DNA from: Brumimicrobium sp041655765
GTDB lineage: Bacteria > Bacteroidota > Bacteroidia > Flavobacteriales_D > Crocinitomicaceae
Direction: 5' to 3'
NCBI GenBank assembly: GCA_041655765.1
Contig: JBBAEU010000017.1
Coordinates: forward strand, 1 to 52,189
Length of the DNA stretch: 52,189 bases
How positions within the stretch are numbered: position 1 is the first letter of the stretch; each line of letters starts with the position of its first letter. This document shows positions 1 through 8,101 of this stretch, one piece after another. Made by a program: the position numbers and the translations under genes. The notes under the pieces were generated by a model. The model was not told the DNA's origin. It did no database searches and saw nothing but the letters and a program-made list of their open reading frames with translations.

Positions 1-126
1 AATGATTTTTACAACGGTAAAAATTTTAAAATAAAATATTGCGGTTAGGTCCAATGACCTGTACAAAATTTTGCAAGAGATTGTTGTTGACTGTTGTCAA
101 CGTCGGTTATTCCGATTATAAATTTT

Positions 127-200
127 GGTCTGGTAGTTCAGTTGGTTAGAATACCTGCCTGTCACGCAGGGGGTCGCGGGTTCGAGTCCCGTCCAGACCG
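127..200 (+). tRNA. tRNA-Asp (GTC)
   Basis: The 74-nt sequence folds as a cloverleaf: acceptor stem GGTCTGG pairs with CCAGACC, the T arm carries GGTTCGAGTCC, and the anticodon loop CTGTCAC reads GTC. The discriminator base is G and no CCA is encoded. A strong terminator follows 20 bases downstream. Small inverted repeats lie upstream (AGGTC-N4-GACCT at 47-60 and GTTGAC-N4-GTCAAC at 86-101); I assign them no role. Confidence 0.97.
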
Positions 201-220
201 CTTTGTAGCAATACAAAAAT

Positions 221-255
221 AAAAACCCTTGAAGATAACTTCAAGGGTTTTTTGT
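221..255 (+). terminator. Rho-independent terminator of tRNA-Asp
   Basis: The stem AAAAACCCTTGAAG (221-234) pairs with CTTCAAGGGTTTTT (239-252) across an ATAA loop, and a T-rich tract follows. It sits directly after the tRNA and should end its transcript. Confidence 0.9.
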
Positions 256-297
256 TTTTTACACGTTACATAAAATTCAAGAAATCACACCCAAGTT

Positions 298-343
298 GGT
301 AACCTATTCGGTAACCTCAGTGGTAACTTCGCAAAAGGTTACC
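298..343. repeat. GGTAACC short iterated repeat next to tRNA-Asp
   Basis: GGTAACC occurs at 298-304 and 310-316, GGTAAC at 322-327, and the inverted form GGTTACC at 337-343. The direct copies are spaced exactly 12 bases apart. Evenly spaced short repeats just beyond a tRNA 3' end resemble integrase arm sites of tRNA-targeting elements, but no integrase gene is present, so this is a guess about origin. Confidence 0.5.
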
Positions 344-447
344 GATTAAATGCGAGTTACTCTATTCATAAGCGTTTCAGAAGTCTGTTTTTGTTCTCTT
401 TTAGAGGATTTTGATACCAAAAAGTTAAAAATTAAGGTAACCAAAAA

Positions 448-504
448 CGACAAGCTATTGTAGAGCATCCATTTGGAATTATAAAAAGACGGTATCGAAC
501 ATAG
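448..504 (+). pseudogene. Transposase remnant (DDE type, C-terminal motif)
   Basis: Reading frame 448-504 translates to RQAIVEHPFGIIKRRYRT and then a stop. The block VEHPFGxIKR is typical of the C-terminal half of DDE transposases of the IS1182/IS4-like groups. Upstream codons in this frame contain stops and no start is present. The fragment abuts a second, different transposase remnant, so the strip holds layered insertion debris. Confidence 0.5.
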
Positions 505-522
505 TAATAAGTTAATTAGATA

Positions 523-693
523 ATTTATACCAAAAGAAGCAGATTTAACTAAATACACTCAAACACAACTGACAGAAATACAGCACTTAATAAATAAAAG
601 ACCTCGAAAAAAAAATGAATTTTGAAACTCCAAAAAGAGATATTTTATAACTTTATAAACAGAAATTATGGTAGTGTCGCATTTGAAACTTGA
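523..693 (+). pseudogene. IS30-family transposase C-terminal remnant
   Basis: Conceptual translation, allowing frameshifts, reads FIPKEADLTKYTQ, then LTEIQHLINKRPRKK, then MNFETPKRDI, then NFINRNYGSVAFET and a stop at 691-693. The order PK-x-TD, N-x-RPRK, F-x-TP and a short tail ending VAFE is the signature of IS30 transposase C termini. One frame break lies in the A-run near 606-615 and a second near 640-650. No upstream catalytic region remains here. The last 43 bases recur at 10690-10732. Confidence 0.7.
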
Positions 694-747
694 ACCTGCC
701 AATTATGCTGTTTTTATTTAAACTAATTCAAAATAATATAAATTTAT

Positions 748-755
748 TATCTTTG
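748..755 (+). promoter_or_regulatory. Bacteroidota -7 box TATCTTTG
   Basis: TATCTTTG fits the Bacteroidota TAnnTTTG consensus and ends only four bases before the ATG at 760. If it is used, the transcript would start at or next to the start codon (leaderless or nearly so). I see no clear TTG -33 element at the usual distance. Confidence 0.55.
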
Positions 756-759
756 TTGT

Positions 760-1434
760 ATGAACGTGGTAATTGGTGATAGCAATGACATAATTCGATT
801 GGGCTTAAAAACAGTTTTAGCAACAGATAAAAGTATAAAAATTGTAGGTGAAGCCACAAACAACGAAGAGTTTATACAGTACATTGAAAACAACAAAGTA
901 AATGTAGCCGTATTAGACTATACAGCTCCTGATTTTTCCATCGATGTTGTTCCAGAAGTTTTACGTATCAATAAAAACCTTAAAATTGTTGCCATAACTC
1001 CTGAACAAAACCCCAATATTATTTTAGATGCACTTCGTTCAGGAGTAAAAAGTTATGTAAAAAAAGATTGCGATTTAGATGAAATTCTTGATTCTGTTCA
1101 ACAAACTTATCATGGCAACCACTTCTTTTGCGGAAAAATCATGAATATTATACGAAAGGCTTCAATTGACGTTCAACACCTTGATGATGCTGTATATTCT
1201 TGTCTATCTGTATCTTTGTCTGAACGTGAGTTAGAGGTCATAAAATACATCGCTGAAGGAAATACAAATGTCGAAATTGCTAAACTACTCTTTTTAAGTC
1301 CACACACTGTAAATACGCATCGAAAAAACATAATGACAAAGTTGGGAATTAAAAACACAGCTGGAATTGTAATGTACGCAGTGAAATCCAACATTGTCAG
1401 TCCAAATAAATTTATCTTTTCAGTAGAAAACTGA
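760..1434 (+). CDS. NarL/FixJ-type response regulator with LuxR HTH
   Basis: A 224-residue cytoplasmic transcription regulator. The receiver domain (about 1-120) has acidic residues near the N terminus, the probable phosphoacceptor D53 in VAVLDY, and a conserved lysine in YVKKD. The LuxR-type helix-turn-helix (about 150-215) contains LSERELEVIKYIAEG and LSPHTVNTHRKNIMTKLG. No histidine kinase lies beside it, so its partner is unknown. It converges on mpl with three bases between the genes. Family assignment is firm; the regulon cannot be inferred. Confidence 0.93.
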   Translation: MNVVIGDSNDIIRLGLKTVLATDKSIKIVGEATNNEEFIQYIENNKVNVAVLDYTAPDFSIDVVPEVLRINKNLKIVAITPEQNPNIILDALRSGVKSYVKKDCDLDEILDSVQQTYHGNHFFCGKIMNIIRKASIDVQHLDDAVYSCLSVSLSERELEVIKYIAEGNTNVEIAKLLFLSPHTVNTHRKNIMTKLGIKNTAGIVMYAVKSNIVSPNKFIFSVEN

Positions 1435-1437
1435 TTT

Positions 1438-2772
1438 TTATAATTCATTGTAATCAATCCCGTCAAAATTGCCAGAACTCATCATTAAAAGAACCATTTT
1501 ATTGGTACTTTCTTTTTCAATAAAATCTAACACTTTTTGCGTTTCTGTTTCCACTAAAACTCCTCCGCCAAATCCTTTTAGAACATCTTCTTTGGCAATT
1601 GGTTCTAAGTTTTTATGTTGCACAACTTTTGGACTAAAATAAACACAAGCAACATCGGCAGCAGCCATAGTATTTTTATATTGTGGTAAAAAATCCTTTT
1701 TTAACGATGAAAACGTATGTAATTCCATGCAAGCAATGAGTTTTCTATCTGGAAACTGCTCTTTTACAGCTTTTGTTGTTGCTCTTAATTTACTTGGCGA
1801 ATGAGCAAAATCTTTAAAAACAATCTTGTCTGGTGTTGCGCTAACTCTTTCTAATCTTTTTCCTGCACCTGTAAAATCTTTCATGGCAGTAAAAAAATCA
1901 TCCGAAGAAAACCCTAAAGCATTAACAACGTGCATTGCTCCCATTAAATTTTGAAGATTGTGAGCGCCGAAAATCGAAAGTGGATATGCTTTTCCGTCAT
2001 AATTCAAAACCGTTCCTTCGTCAACAACTTCATATTGAGGTATCGAATATGGAATCAAATGCAATCTTCCTTTTTGTGATTCTGCTATTTTTCTAACATT
2101 TTCATCATCGTTGTTATAAATCAACACACCCTTATCGTGAATTATTTCTGTAAATTTTTGAAATTGTTCTACATAATTTTCAAAAGTTGGAAAAACATTA
2201 ATGTGATCCCAAGCAATTCCACTAATTAAGGCGATATTTGGTTGATAAAGATGGAATTTAGGTCTTCTATCAATTGGAGAACTCAAGTATTCATCTCCTT
2301 CTAGAATAATTGTTTCATCATCAGAAAGTTTCACCATGCAATCATACCCTTCGAGTTGTGCGCCAACCATATAATCTGTTGGAAACTTCAAAAATTGTAA
2401 AGCATGAAGAAGCATCGAAGTAATGGTTGTTTTTCCATGAGAACCTCCAATGACAACCCGTCTTTTATTTTTCGATTGTTCATATAAATATTCAGGATAC
2501 GAGTAGATGTTTAATCCTAATTTATCTGCCTTTAAAAGCTCTGGATTATCTTTTCTAGCGTGCATTCCCAAAATAACAGCATCAATGTCAGAAGTTATTT
2601 TATCAGGATTCCAACCAATTGTTTCAGGTAAAATCCCTTCTTTTTTTAAACGACCTTTTGAAGGTTCAAATATTTCGTCATCAGAACCGGAAACTTGATA
2701 TCCTTTTCTTGATAAGGCGATCGCTAAATTATGCATCGCACTTCCTCCAATTGCTATAAAGTGTACTTTCAT
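1438..2772 (-). CDS. mpl: UDP-N-acetylmuramate:L-Ala-gamma-D-Glu-meso-Dap ligase (Mur ligase)
   Basis: A 444-residue Mur ligase that reattaches recycled murein tripeptide to UDP-MurNAc in the cytoplasm. The N-terminal Rossmann part begins MKVHFIAIGGSAMHNLA. The ATP loop GGSHGKTTITSM lies at about 109-120, and central and C-terminal Mur domains follow. Its G-G-S-A-M variant and its length fit Mpl rather than MurC. The gene diverges from truA across a 109-base gap holding a promoter box for each. The start is the ATG immediately after a TAAATTTG box. Confidence 0.9.
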   Translation of the reverse strand: MKVHFIAIGGSAMHNLAIALSRKGYQVSGSDDEIFEPSKGRLKKEGILPETIGWNPDKITSDIDAVILGMHARKDNPELLKADKLGLNIYSYPEYLYEQSKNKRRVVIGGSHGKTTITSMLLHALQFLKFPTDYMVGAQLEGYDCMVKLSDDETIILEGDEYLSSPIDRRPKFHLYQPNIALISGIAWDHINVFPTFENYVEQFQKFTEIIHDKGVLIYNNDDENVRKIAESQKGRLHLIPYSIPQYEVVDEGTVLNYDGKAYPLSIFGAHNLQNLMGAMHVVNALGFSSDDFFTAMKDFTGAGKRLERVSATPDKIVFKDFAHSPSKLRATTKAVKEQFPDRKLIACMELHTFSSLKKDFLPQYKNTMAAADVACVYFSPKVVQHKNLEPIAKEDVLKGFGGGVLVETETQKVLDFIEKESTNKMVLLMMSSGNFDGIDYNEL

Positions 2773-2777
2773 ACATA

Positions 2778-2785
2778 CAAATTTA
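2778..2785 (-). promoter_or_regulatory. -7 box TAAATTTG for mpl
   Basis: On the minus strand TAAATTTG ends five bases before the mpl ATG. The match to TAnnTTTG is exact and implies a very short or absent 5' leader. No convincing TTG -33 element is visible. Confidence 0.5.
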
Positions 2786-2867
2786 AAAGATAGTGTTTAA
2801 TGGAACGACTTGACAAAAAATATTATTAAACAATTCAATGTTTATGAATTACACGCAATAGATTTAT

Positions 2868-2875
2868 TACATTTG
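2868..2875 (+). promoter_or_regulatory. -7 box TACATTTG for truA; decides its start
   Basis: TACATTTG lies six bases before the ATG at 2882. An in-frame upstream ATG at 2810 exists, but it precedes this box and would add 24 residues with no TruA similarity, so the box supports the internal start. Confidence 0.5.
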
Positions 2876-2881
2876 TCCATT

Positions 2882-3628
2882 ATGAAAAACAGATTATTCT
2901 TTCAATGTAGTTATGATGGTTGCAATTACTCTGGATGGCAAAAGCAACCAAATGCTATCACTATTGAAGAAGAAATTGAAAAGAAACTTGCTCAACTTTT
3001 CCCAAAAGAAGAGATAAAAATTGTAGGATGTGGTAGAACAGATGCTGGCGTTCATTCCTTACAATCCTTTTTTCATATTGATTTACCGCAAAATTACTCA
3101 CTTAGCCAATTGCATTTTAAACTAAACAATATGCTTCCTAAAGATATTGCAATCGACAATATTTTTGAAGTGGATGATGAAGCACATGCACGTTTTGATG
3201 CAACCAAAAGAACCTACCATTATTTTATCCATCAAAATAAAAGTCCCTTTTTACAAAATAACAGTTGGTTTTTTCCTCACAAGCTAAATGTAGAAGATAT
3301 GAATGAGGCCGCCAACCTTTTATTAGGAAAACAAGATTTTACCTCATTTTCAAAATTACATACAGACGTCAACAATAATTTTTGCGAAATTTATTCTGCA
3401 AAATGGGAGTTTGTAGGAAAGCAACTTCGTTTTGAGATATGCGCTAATCGTTTTTTAAGGGGAATGGTTCGTGCAATCGTTGGAACACTACTAGAAGTTG
3501 GTCAGGGTAAAATAGAAATTTTCGACATACAGAGCATTATTCAAGCAAAAAACCGTAGCGAAGCAGGTTATTCTGTACCAGCAAAGGGATTGTATCTTGC
3601 TAAAGTTGAATATCCATATATTGATTAA
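2882..3628 (+). CDS. truA: tRNA pseudouridine(38-40) synthase TruA
   Basis: Isomerises uridines 38-40 in the tRNA anticodon stem-loop to pseudouridine. From the chosen start (MKNRLFFQCSYDG) the protein has 248 residues, the usual TruA size. The catalytic motif GCGRTDAGVHS gives D54 as nucleophile. Later motifs, R-FLRGMVRAIVGTLLEVG and the ending VPAKGLYLAKVEYP, match the family. The open frame extends upstream to 2810, but those residues lack family similarity. Confidence 0.93.
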   Translation: MKNRLFFQCSYDGCNYSGWQKQPNAITIEEEIEKKLAQLFPKEEIKIVGCGRTDAGVHSLQSFFHIDLPQNYSLSQLHFKLNNMLPKDIAIDNIFEVDDEAHARFDATKRTYHYFIHQNKSPFLQNNSWFFPHKLNVEDMNEAANLLLGKQDFTSFSKLHTDVNNNFCEIYSAKWEFVGKQLRFEICANRFLRGMVRAIVGTLLEVGQGKIEIFDIQSIIQAKNRSEAGYSVPAKGLYLAKVEYPYID

Positions 3629-3802
3629 GGCATTCGGTTAAATTTATCATGGCTATAATATCTCTCCGAAAAAATCAACTTAATTAACAGAAGACCATTC
3701 TTTTATTTAATTTTTATTACAAAAAAATAATGAATTGGTAAATTAGCAAAGGTTCGTTGTTTATATATCCGATAATTATATAATTTAGCTAAATTTGAAA
3801 CC

Positions 3803-4636
3803 ATGAAATTACTTTTAATAGGATTTTTTGTTGCTTTTAGTATTTCAATAAATGCTCAAGGTTGGCTTTCCCAAGGAGCGCGTTCGGGCGCTTTGGCAAA
3901 TACTGGTGTTACTTTCTCTGATGTATTTGCATTTCATCACAATCCAGGTGCTTTGGGATTTATCGAAAAAGGAACAGCTGGAATTTCTTATGAAGCGAGA
4001 TACATGCTTAAAGAATTGCAAACACAAAGTATTGCTGTGGCTGTACCTTTACCTGTTGGGGTCATTTCTGTTGGAGGACAGTTTTATGGTCACAATGCGT
4101 ATCGTACACAACGTGTTGGTGTTGGATATGCTTTGAAATTAATCGATAACATCTCTGCTGGTGTACAACTCAATTACATCGGGATGGGATTTGGAGATAC
4201 ATATTACGGCAGAAAAGATGGATTGAGTGCAGAACTCGGTGCACTGGCAAAAATCAATAACCAAGTAAATATTGGGTTTTCCGTTATCAATCTCACAAGA
4301 ACAAAGTTGGCAGATTATAAAGACGATCGACTGGCTACCTTGTTGCGATTAGGCGCCTCTTATCAAGTCATGGAACAGTTGTCGATAATGGCTGAAATTG
4401 AACAAGAAATTGCTTTTAAAACACGTTTTAGATTTGGAATTGAGTATCAACCAATTGAACTATTGTACATTAGGGTTGGGGTGCAAGGTGCGCCTATGGA
4501 CTTGGCATTTGGATTTGGATTAGATTTTAAAGTGTTAAAAGTCGATTTATCGACCCAATACAATCAAAAACTTGGGTGGACACCTGCAATTTCGTTGATT
4601 GTTGACTTTTACGATCCTAAGAAAACAAAAGATTAA
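3803..4636 (+). CDS. PorV/UPF0164-like outer-membrane beta-barrel protein
   Basis: A 277-residue exported protein with a signal peptide ending near INAQ-GW (residue 19). It begins with SGALANTGVTFSDVFAFHHNPGALG, the pattern of PorV/PorQ/UPF0164 barrels. Alternating strands follow and the C-terminal strand ends in an aromatic residue (IVDFYDP). It probably sits in the outer membrane. Its stop codon overlaps the ATG of the next gene (TAATG), indicating translational coupling. Whether it belongs to the T9SS apparatus or is another FadL-fold porin cannot be told. Confidence 0.7.
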   Translation: MKLLLIGFFVAFSISINAQGWLSQGARSGALANTGVTFSDVFAFHHNPGALGFIEKGTAGISYEARYMLKELQTQSIAVAVPLPVGVISVGGQFYGHNAYRTQRVGVGYALKLIDNISAGVQLNYIGMGFGDTYYGRKDGLSAELGALAKINNQVNIGFSVINLTRTKLADYKDDRLATLLRLGASYQVMEQLSIMAEIEQEIAFKTRFRFGIEYQPIELLYIRVGVQGAPMDLAFGFGLDFKVLKVDLSTQYNQKLGWTPAISLIVDFYDPKKTKD

Positions 4637-6714
4637 TGAAATACGTCTTTTCTATATTGCTCTTGCTTTTTAGTTTGATAGTATTTGGTCAAATGAAAAA
4701 CGACATCATTCAGGAAAGGATTGAGTTTATCGCGCAAGAATTGGAAGTTGAAGATATTTCTTTGGAAGAATTTTTTGATATATTAAATAATTATTACGAC
4801 AATAAAATCAACCTAAATGAAGCAAGAAAAGAAGACTTACAATCACTGTTGATGATCAATGATTTCCAAATTGAGTCGCTACTTAAATGGAGAGAAGAAA
4901 AAGGACTTTTGCAATCCATTTATGAACTTCAAAATATACCGTATTGGGATTTACAAACAATCGATAATATTTTCCCTTTTGTTCGGGTCTCAGAAATAGA
5001 GAAAAAGGAGAAAAAAAACTTTGCAAAATATGTAACAGAAGGAAATTTTGAAGGATATTTTCGGTATATCAGAAACATTGAAGACAAAGCAGGTTACGCT
5101 GACGTTGACGATGAAGTAAAAGAAAACAGCAACAAATATTATTGGGGTGATCCGAGCAGGATATATTCCCGATTGCGATATACCCATAAAAACGATTTAA
5201 GTTTGGGTGTTACCATGAATAAATCTCCAGGCGAACAAATATTCGGAAAAACACAACCTTATGGATTTGATTTTTATAGTGCACATGCATATTACGACAA
5301 TGGCAAGAAAATCTTTAGAAAAGCCGTAATCGGTGATTTCCATATGCAAATTGGTCAAGGCTTAGCATTTTGGACAGGCTACAGCTTCGGAAAAACCGCA
5401 GATGCAGGTTCAGCACGTAAAAACGCAAGAGGATTAAGACCTTATACATCAACAGATGAAGCCAGGTTTATGCGTGGCGCTGGGGTTGAAATCGGAATTA
5501 GCGACTTTTCACTAACGACATTTGTTTCTTACAAAGGATTAGACGGAACAGTTGAATTTTCCGATACTTTGGAAGATGAAGAAGCAAGATTAGCATCATC
5601 TATCAATATGTCTGGCTATCATCGAACAACTTCTGAATTGAATCGGAAAAACTCAATCAATGAATTTATTTATGGTGCCAATTTAAAATACGAAACAAGA
5701 AATTTACAAATCGGAGTTTCTGCAATTCAACAAACTTATGATCTGCATATTGAGCGAGAAGAAAGCCTTGTCAATAAATACCAATTCAAAGGAAAAGAAC
5801 TCTTAAATTTAAGTGCCGATTATTCATATATCATCAGAAATGTTAGTTTGTACGGAGAAGTTGCCCAAAGTATGGACACCAAATCCGTTGCTATTTTACA
5901 AGGATTGTCATTGGCATTGGGACGAAGAGCAACATTAACTGCTTTGTATAGAAATTACCCCAAAGATTATCATTCATTTTATGGAAGAGGATTTGGCGAT
6001 GGAAGCAATACCATCAATGAGTCTGGAATTTACATTGGTAGTAGAATCAGATTGTCAAAGTCATGGACATTCAATACATACATTGATTTTTTCAAATCGC
6101 CATGGCTTAAATTTAGGGTTGATTCGCCCAGCGACGGACATGAAGTTTTGGCTCAATTAAAATACCGACCAAGTCCAAGGTTTGAAGCCCAAATCCGATT
6201 CAGAGAGAAAGATAAGATGCAAAATGAAAGCGGTTCTAACGAAAATATGCGCATTGTTGAACGTTATAAACAAAGGAAATATCAACTTAGTTTAAGTACA
6301 GAATTAGGTAATGGTTGGACGTGGAAATCGCGTTTTGATTATGTAACTGACAACAGACCGAGCAAAGGTCTTCAAAGTGGGTATGCGCTATCACAAGACA
6401 TACTTTATAGGAACAAGAACTTCCCAGTTCAAGTTTATTTGAGATATTCAATATTTAATACTGACAGCTACGACACGAGGCTTTATGTATATGAATATAA
6501 TATGCAAAATGTATTTAGTATTCCGACCTATTACAACAGTGGAAGTAGAGCTTATGCCATGTTAAGATATACATTTTTAAACGGGAAGATGGATATTTGG
6601 GTACGATATGGAATTTTCATTTATCACCAAATGGACAGAATCAGCAGTGGTTCAGAAGAAATTCAGGGCAACATAAAGAGTGAATTTGGTGCACAGTTAA
6701 GGGTAAAACTTTAG
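4636..6714 (+). CDS. Helix-hairpin-helix plus outer-membrane barrel protein
   Basis: A 692-residue protein with a signal peptide ending near VFGQ (residue 19). Residues about 58-115 (INLNEARKEDLQSLLMIN and then a second hairpin) resemble the ComEA-type helix-hairpin-helix seen at the N terminus of a conserved Bacteroidota family. The remaining ~550 residues are rich in alternating aromatic and polar strands, like a large beta-barrel. The overlap with the upstream PorV-like gene suggests the two act together in the outer membrane. No precise function is known to me. Confidence 0.7.
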   Translation: MKYVFSILLLLFSLIVFGQMKNDIIQERIEFIAQELEVEDISLEEFFDILNNYYDNKINLNEARKEDLQSLLMINDFQIESLLKWREEKGLLQSIYELQNIPYWDLQTIDNIFPFVRVSEIEKKEKKNFAKYVTEGNFEGYFRYIRNIEDKAGYADVDDEVKENSNKYYWGDPSRIYSRLRYTHKNDLSLGVTMNKSPGEQIFGKTQPYGFDFYSAHAYYDNGKKIFRKAVIGDFHMQIGQGLAFWTGYSFGKTADAGSARKNARGLRPYTSTDEARFMRGAGVEIGISDFSLTTFVSYKGLDGTVEFSDTLEDEEARLASSINMSGYHRTTSELNRKNSINEFIYGANLKYETRNLQIGVSAIQQTYDLHIEREESLVNKYQFKGKELLNLSADYSYIIRNVSLYGEVAQSMDTKSVAILQGLSLALGRRATLTALYRNYPKDYHSFYGRGFGDGSNTINESGIYIGSRIRLSKSWTFNTYIDFFKSPWLKFRVDSPSDGHEVLAQLKYRPSPRFEAQIRFREKDKMQNESGSNENMRIVERYKQRKYQLSLSTELGNGWTWKSRFDYVTDNRPSKGLQSGYALSQDILYRNKNFPVQVYLRYSIFNTDSYDTRLYVYEYNMQNVFSIPTYYNSGSRAYAMLRYTFLNGKMDIWVRYGIFIYHQMDRISSGSEEIQGNIKSEFGAQLRVKL

Positions 6715-6917
6715 TTTTAGAGTGAATCAAGCCACATAGAACGCAAAGAAAAAAATTATCGTAATTTAGTGGTTGTAAATTATAACAAATTTTGTGTAAC
6801 CACAGCCCTTAGCGACCGTTAAGAATAAAACCATCGCTTTTAGCAAACAATAAAAACTTGAAAATAATCCGTTAAAATCACAGCAGAACCAATATTTAGA
6901 AAAATATTTTCTTAAAA
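6715..6917. other. Intergenic strip, degenerate interspersed-repeat text
   Basis: No credible ORF. Phrases such as CCACATAGAACGCAAAG resemble degenerate interspersed intergenic sequence common in Bacteroidota genomes. A weak inverted pair GTGGTT / AACCAC is present around 6770-6805. No function is assigned. Confidence 0.3.
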
Positions 6918-6950
6918 TTGTTTTTATAATAAAAAGAGTTTATATCTTTG
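6918..6950 (+). promoter_or_regulatory. Promoter for the tRNA-Pro/tRNA-Arg transcript
   Basis: TTG at 6918-6920, a 22-base spacer and TATCTTTG at 6943-6950 match the Bacteroidota -33/-7 architecture. Predicted transcription starts about 70 bases before tRNA-Pro, leaving room for a processed 5' leader. Confidence 0.65.
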
Positions 6951-7024
6951 CCGTCGCATTAATGGTTTGAGAACGTCAAATCAGCATTGAAATAATAGGA
7001 GAATTACATTAATTTTCACCTATT

Positions 7025-7099
7025 CGGGGTGTAGCGTAGCCCGGTCATCGCGCCTGGTTTGGGACCAGGAGGTCGCAGGTTCGAATCCTGCCACCCCGA
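7025..7099 (+). tRNA. tRNA-Pro (TGG)
   Basis: A 75-nt cloverleaf: acceptor CGGGGTG pairs with CACCCCG, the anticodon loop TTTGGGA reads TGG, and the T arm is AGGTTCGAATCCT. The discriminator is A and no CCA is encoded. Confidence 0.97.
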
Positions 7100-7103
7100 C
7101 ACT

Positions 7104-7137
7104 GGGGGATAATTTAAAAGTTATCCCCTTTTTTATT
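7104..7137 (+). terminator. Hairpin terminator between tRNA-Pro and tRNA-Arg
   Basis: GGGGATAA pairs with TTATCCCC around an A/T-rich loop and is followed by a run of six T. It lies between two closely spaced tRNAs, so it could end the tRNA-Pro transcript or set read-through into tRNA-Arg. Confidence 0.7.
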
Positions 7138-7140
7138 TTT

Positions 7141-7214
7141 GGTCGCGTAGCTCAGCTGGATAGAGCAACAGCCTTCTAAGCTGTAGGTCGAAGGTTCGAA
7201 TCCTTCCGCGATCA
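7141..7214 (+). tRNA. tRNA-Arg (TCT)
   Basis: A 74-nt cloverleaf: acceptor GGTCGCG pairs with CGCGATC (one G-T pair), the anticodon loop CTTCTAA reads TCT, and the T arm is AGGTTCGAATCCT. The discriminator is A. The promoter upstream of tRNA-Pro is the only one I see for both tRNAs. Confidence 0.97.
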
Positions 7215-7215
7215 C

Positions 7216-7360
7216 GAATTGGACTTTTACCGCAACTTACCACAAGTCGCGGTAAGTGTCCAAACCCTACACACAGTAGGCGTTCTTTGCTTTGGTTAGG
7301 TTGTTTTGGTTTTTCATGGTTTCATTTGGTTAATTGAAAATGTGATACCAATGTGATACC
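7216..7360. repeat. Inverted repeat and GTGATACC iterons after tRNA-Arg
   Basis: An imperfect 15-base inverted repeat (TTGGACTTTTACCGC with GCGGTAAGTGTCCAA, two mismatches) starts just after the tRNA but has no T-run. Further on GTGATACC occurs at 7342-7349 and 7353-7360, 11 bases apart. The arrangement echoes the GGTAACC iterons after tRNA-Asp and could be the footprint of a lost tRNA-integrated element. Confidence 0.4.
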
Positions 7361-7620
7361 CAATGAAAGCAAACCATATACATCTTCACTTCATATTATT
7401 ATTGATATATATTTGTCTTAGAAATTTGCAGTGCAACCAAATCATGAGTTTCTTTTAAGTGAAAAAGCATTGTTAATGCGAAATTTGATGCTTTCTGAAA
7501 AAGAATTCCAAAGTATGGATTCAATTATGGTGACTCATACACAAACTTAGCTTAATACAAAAGAGATAAAGGTAAATTCAATTAGTAAATGCGACAAAAG
7601 GTCATAGAATAATCAAGGAG
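7361..7620. other. Gene-poor decayed strip
   Basis: I see no supportable gene. One open stretch near 7420-7550 (ending MVTHTQT and then a stop) has no start context or recognisable family. The strip leads into the IS30-type remnant and looks like eroded mobile-element DNA. Confidence 0.3.
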
Positions 7621-7781
7621 ACCTATATAAATTCACGCGCCATCGACTTAAACATCGTAAACAACCCGTAGGCAAACATTATCCTATAGCTAATCGGGTT
7701 TCTCTTGAAGATCGACCAGAACTTGTTAATAATAAGGAAGGGTTTGGAGATTGGTAGATGGACTATAGACTCGGCTGAATA
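7621..7781 (+). pseudogene. IS30-family transposase internal remnant
   Basis: The frame from about 7611 reads GDLYKFTRHRLKHRKQPVG, then NRVSLEDRPELVNNKEGFGDW, a stop at the next codon, then MDYRLG. Intact IS30 transposases carry the same order (RPVGxx, RxSIxxRPExVNxxxRxGDWExDxIVG), where the glutamate after GDW is part of the catalytic triad. Here that codon is TAG. No start and no C-terminal half follow directly, so it is a dead internal fragment. Confidence 0.72.
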
Positions 7782-8101
7782 AAACTCGAGCGTATGGCAA
7801 TTGTATAGAATCGATAACTTAATTTCTGCTTATTTTATAACCACGAAATTGAACATTGAAAAGATAATAAATCAATAAATGATTAAGTATTTTTCATTAA
7901 TTTGAATATTATAAGGCTAAAAGAAAAGAAATGCTTTGCTCAATGCTATAAATTTCTTTCTCATAAAATAAAATATAAAGGAAACCAAGGAAAAACACTT
8001 AGAAATAAAATTAAATTATTGATTATAAACAACCAACAGGTATTATTCTTCGTTAAACAAATAAAAAGTATTGTTAGTATAATTACTAAAAACTTAAGAA
8101 T
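7782..8101. other. AT-rich region upstream of the T9SS surface protein
   Basis: No supportable gene. A 67-codon open frame at 7902-8105 is lysine/isoleucine-rich low-complexity sequence overlapping the next start and is probably chance. The region presumably holds the promoter of the gene at 8102, but I cannot pick out a convincing TTG/TAnnTTTG pair. Confidence 0.3.

Noticed and set aside
346..558. 70-codon minus-strand ORF after tRNA-Asp
   Set aside because: It is antisense to the transposase remnants, which give recognisable motifs on the plus strand.
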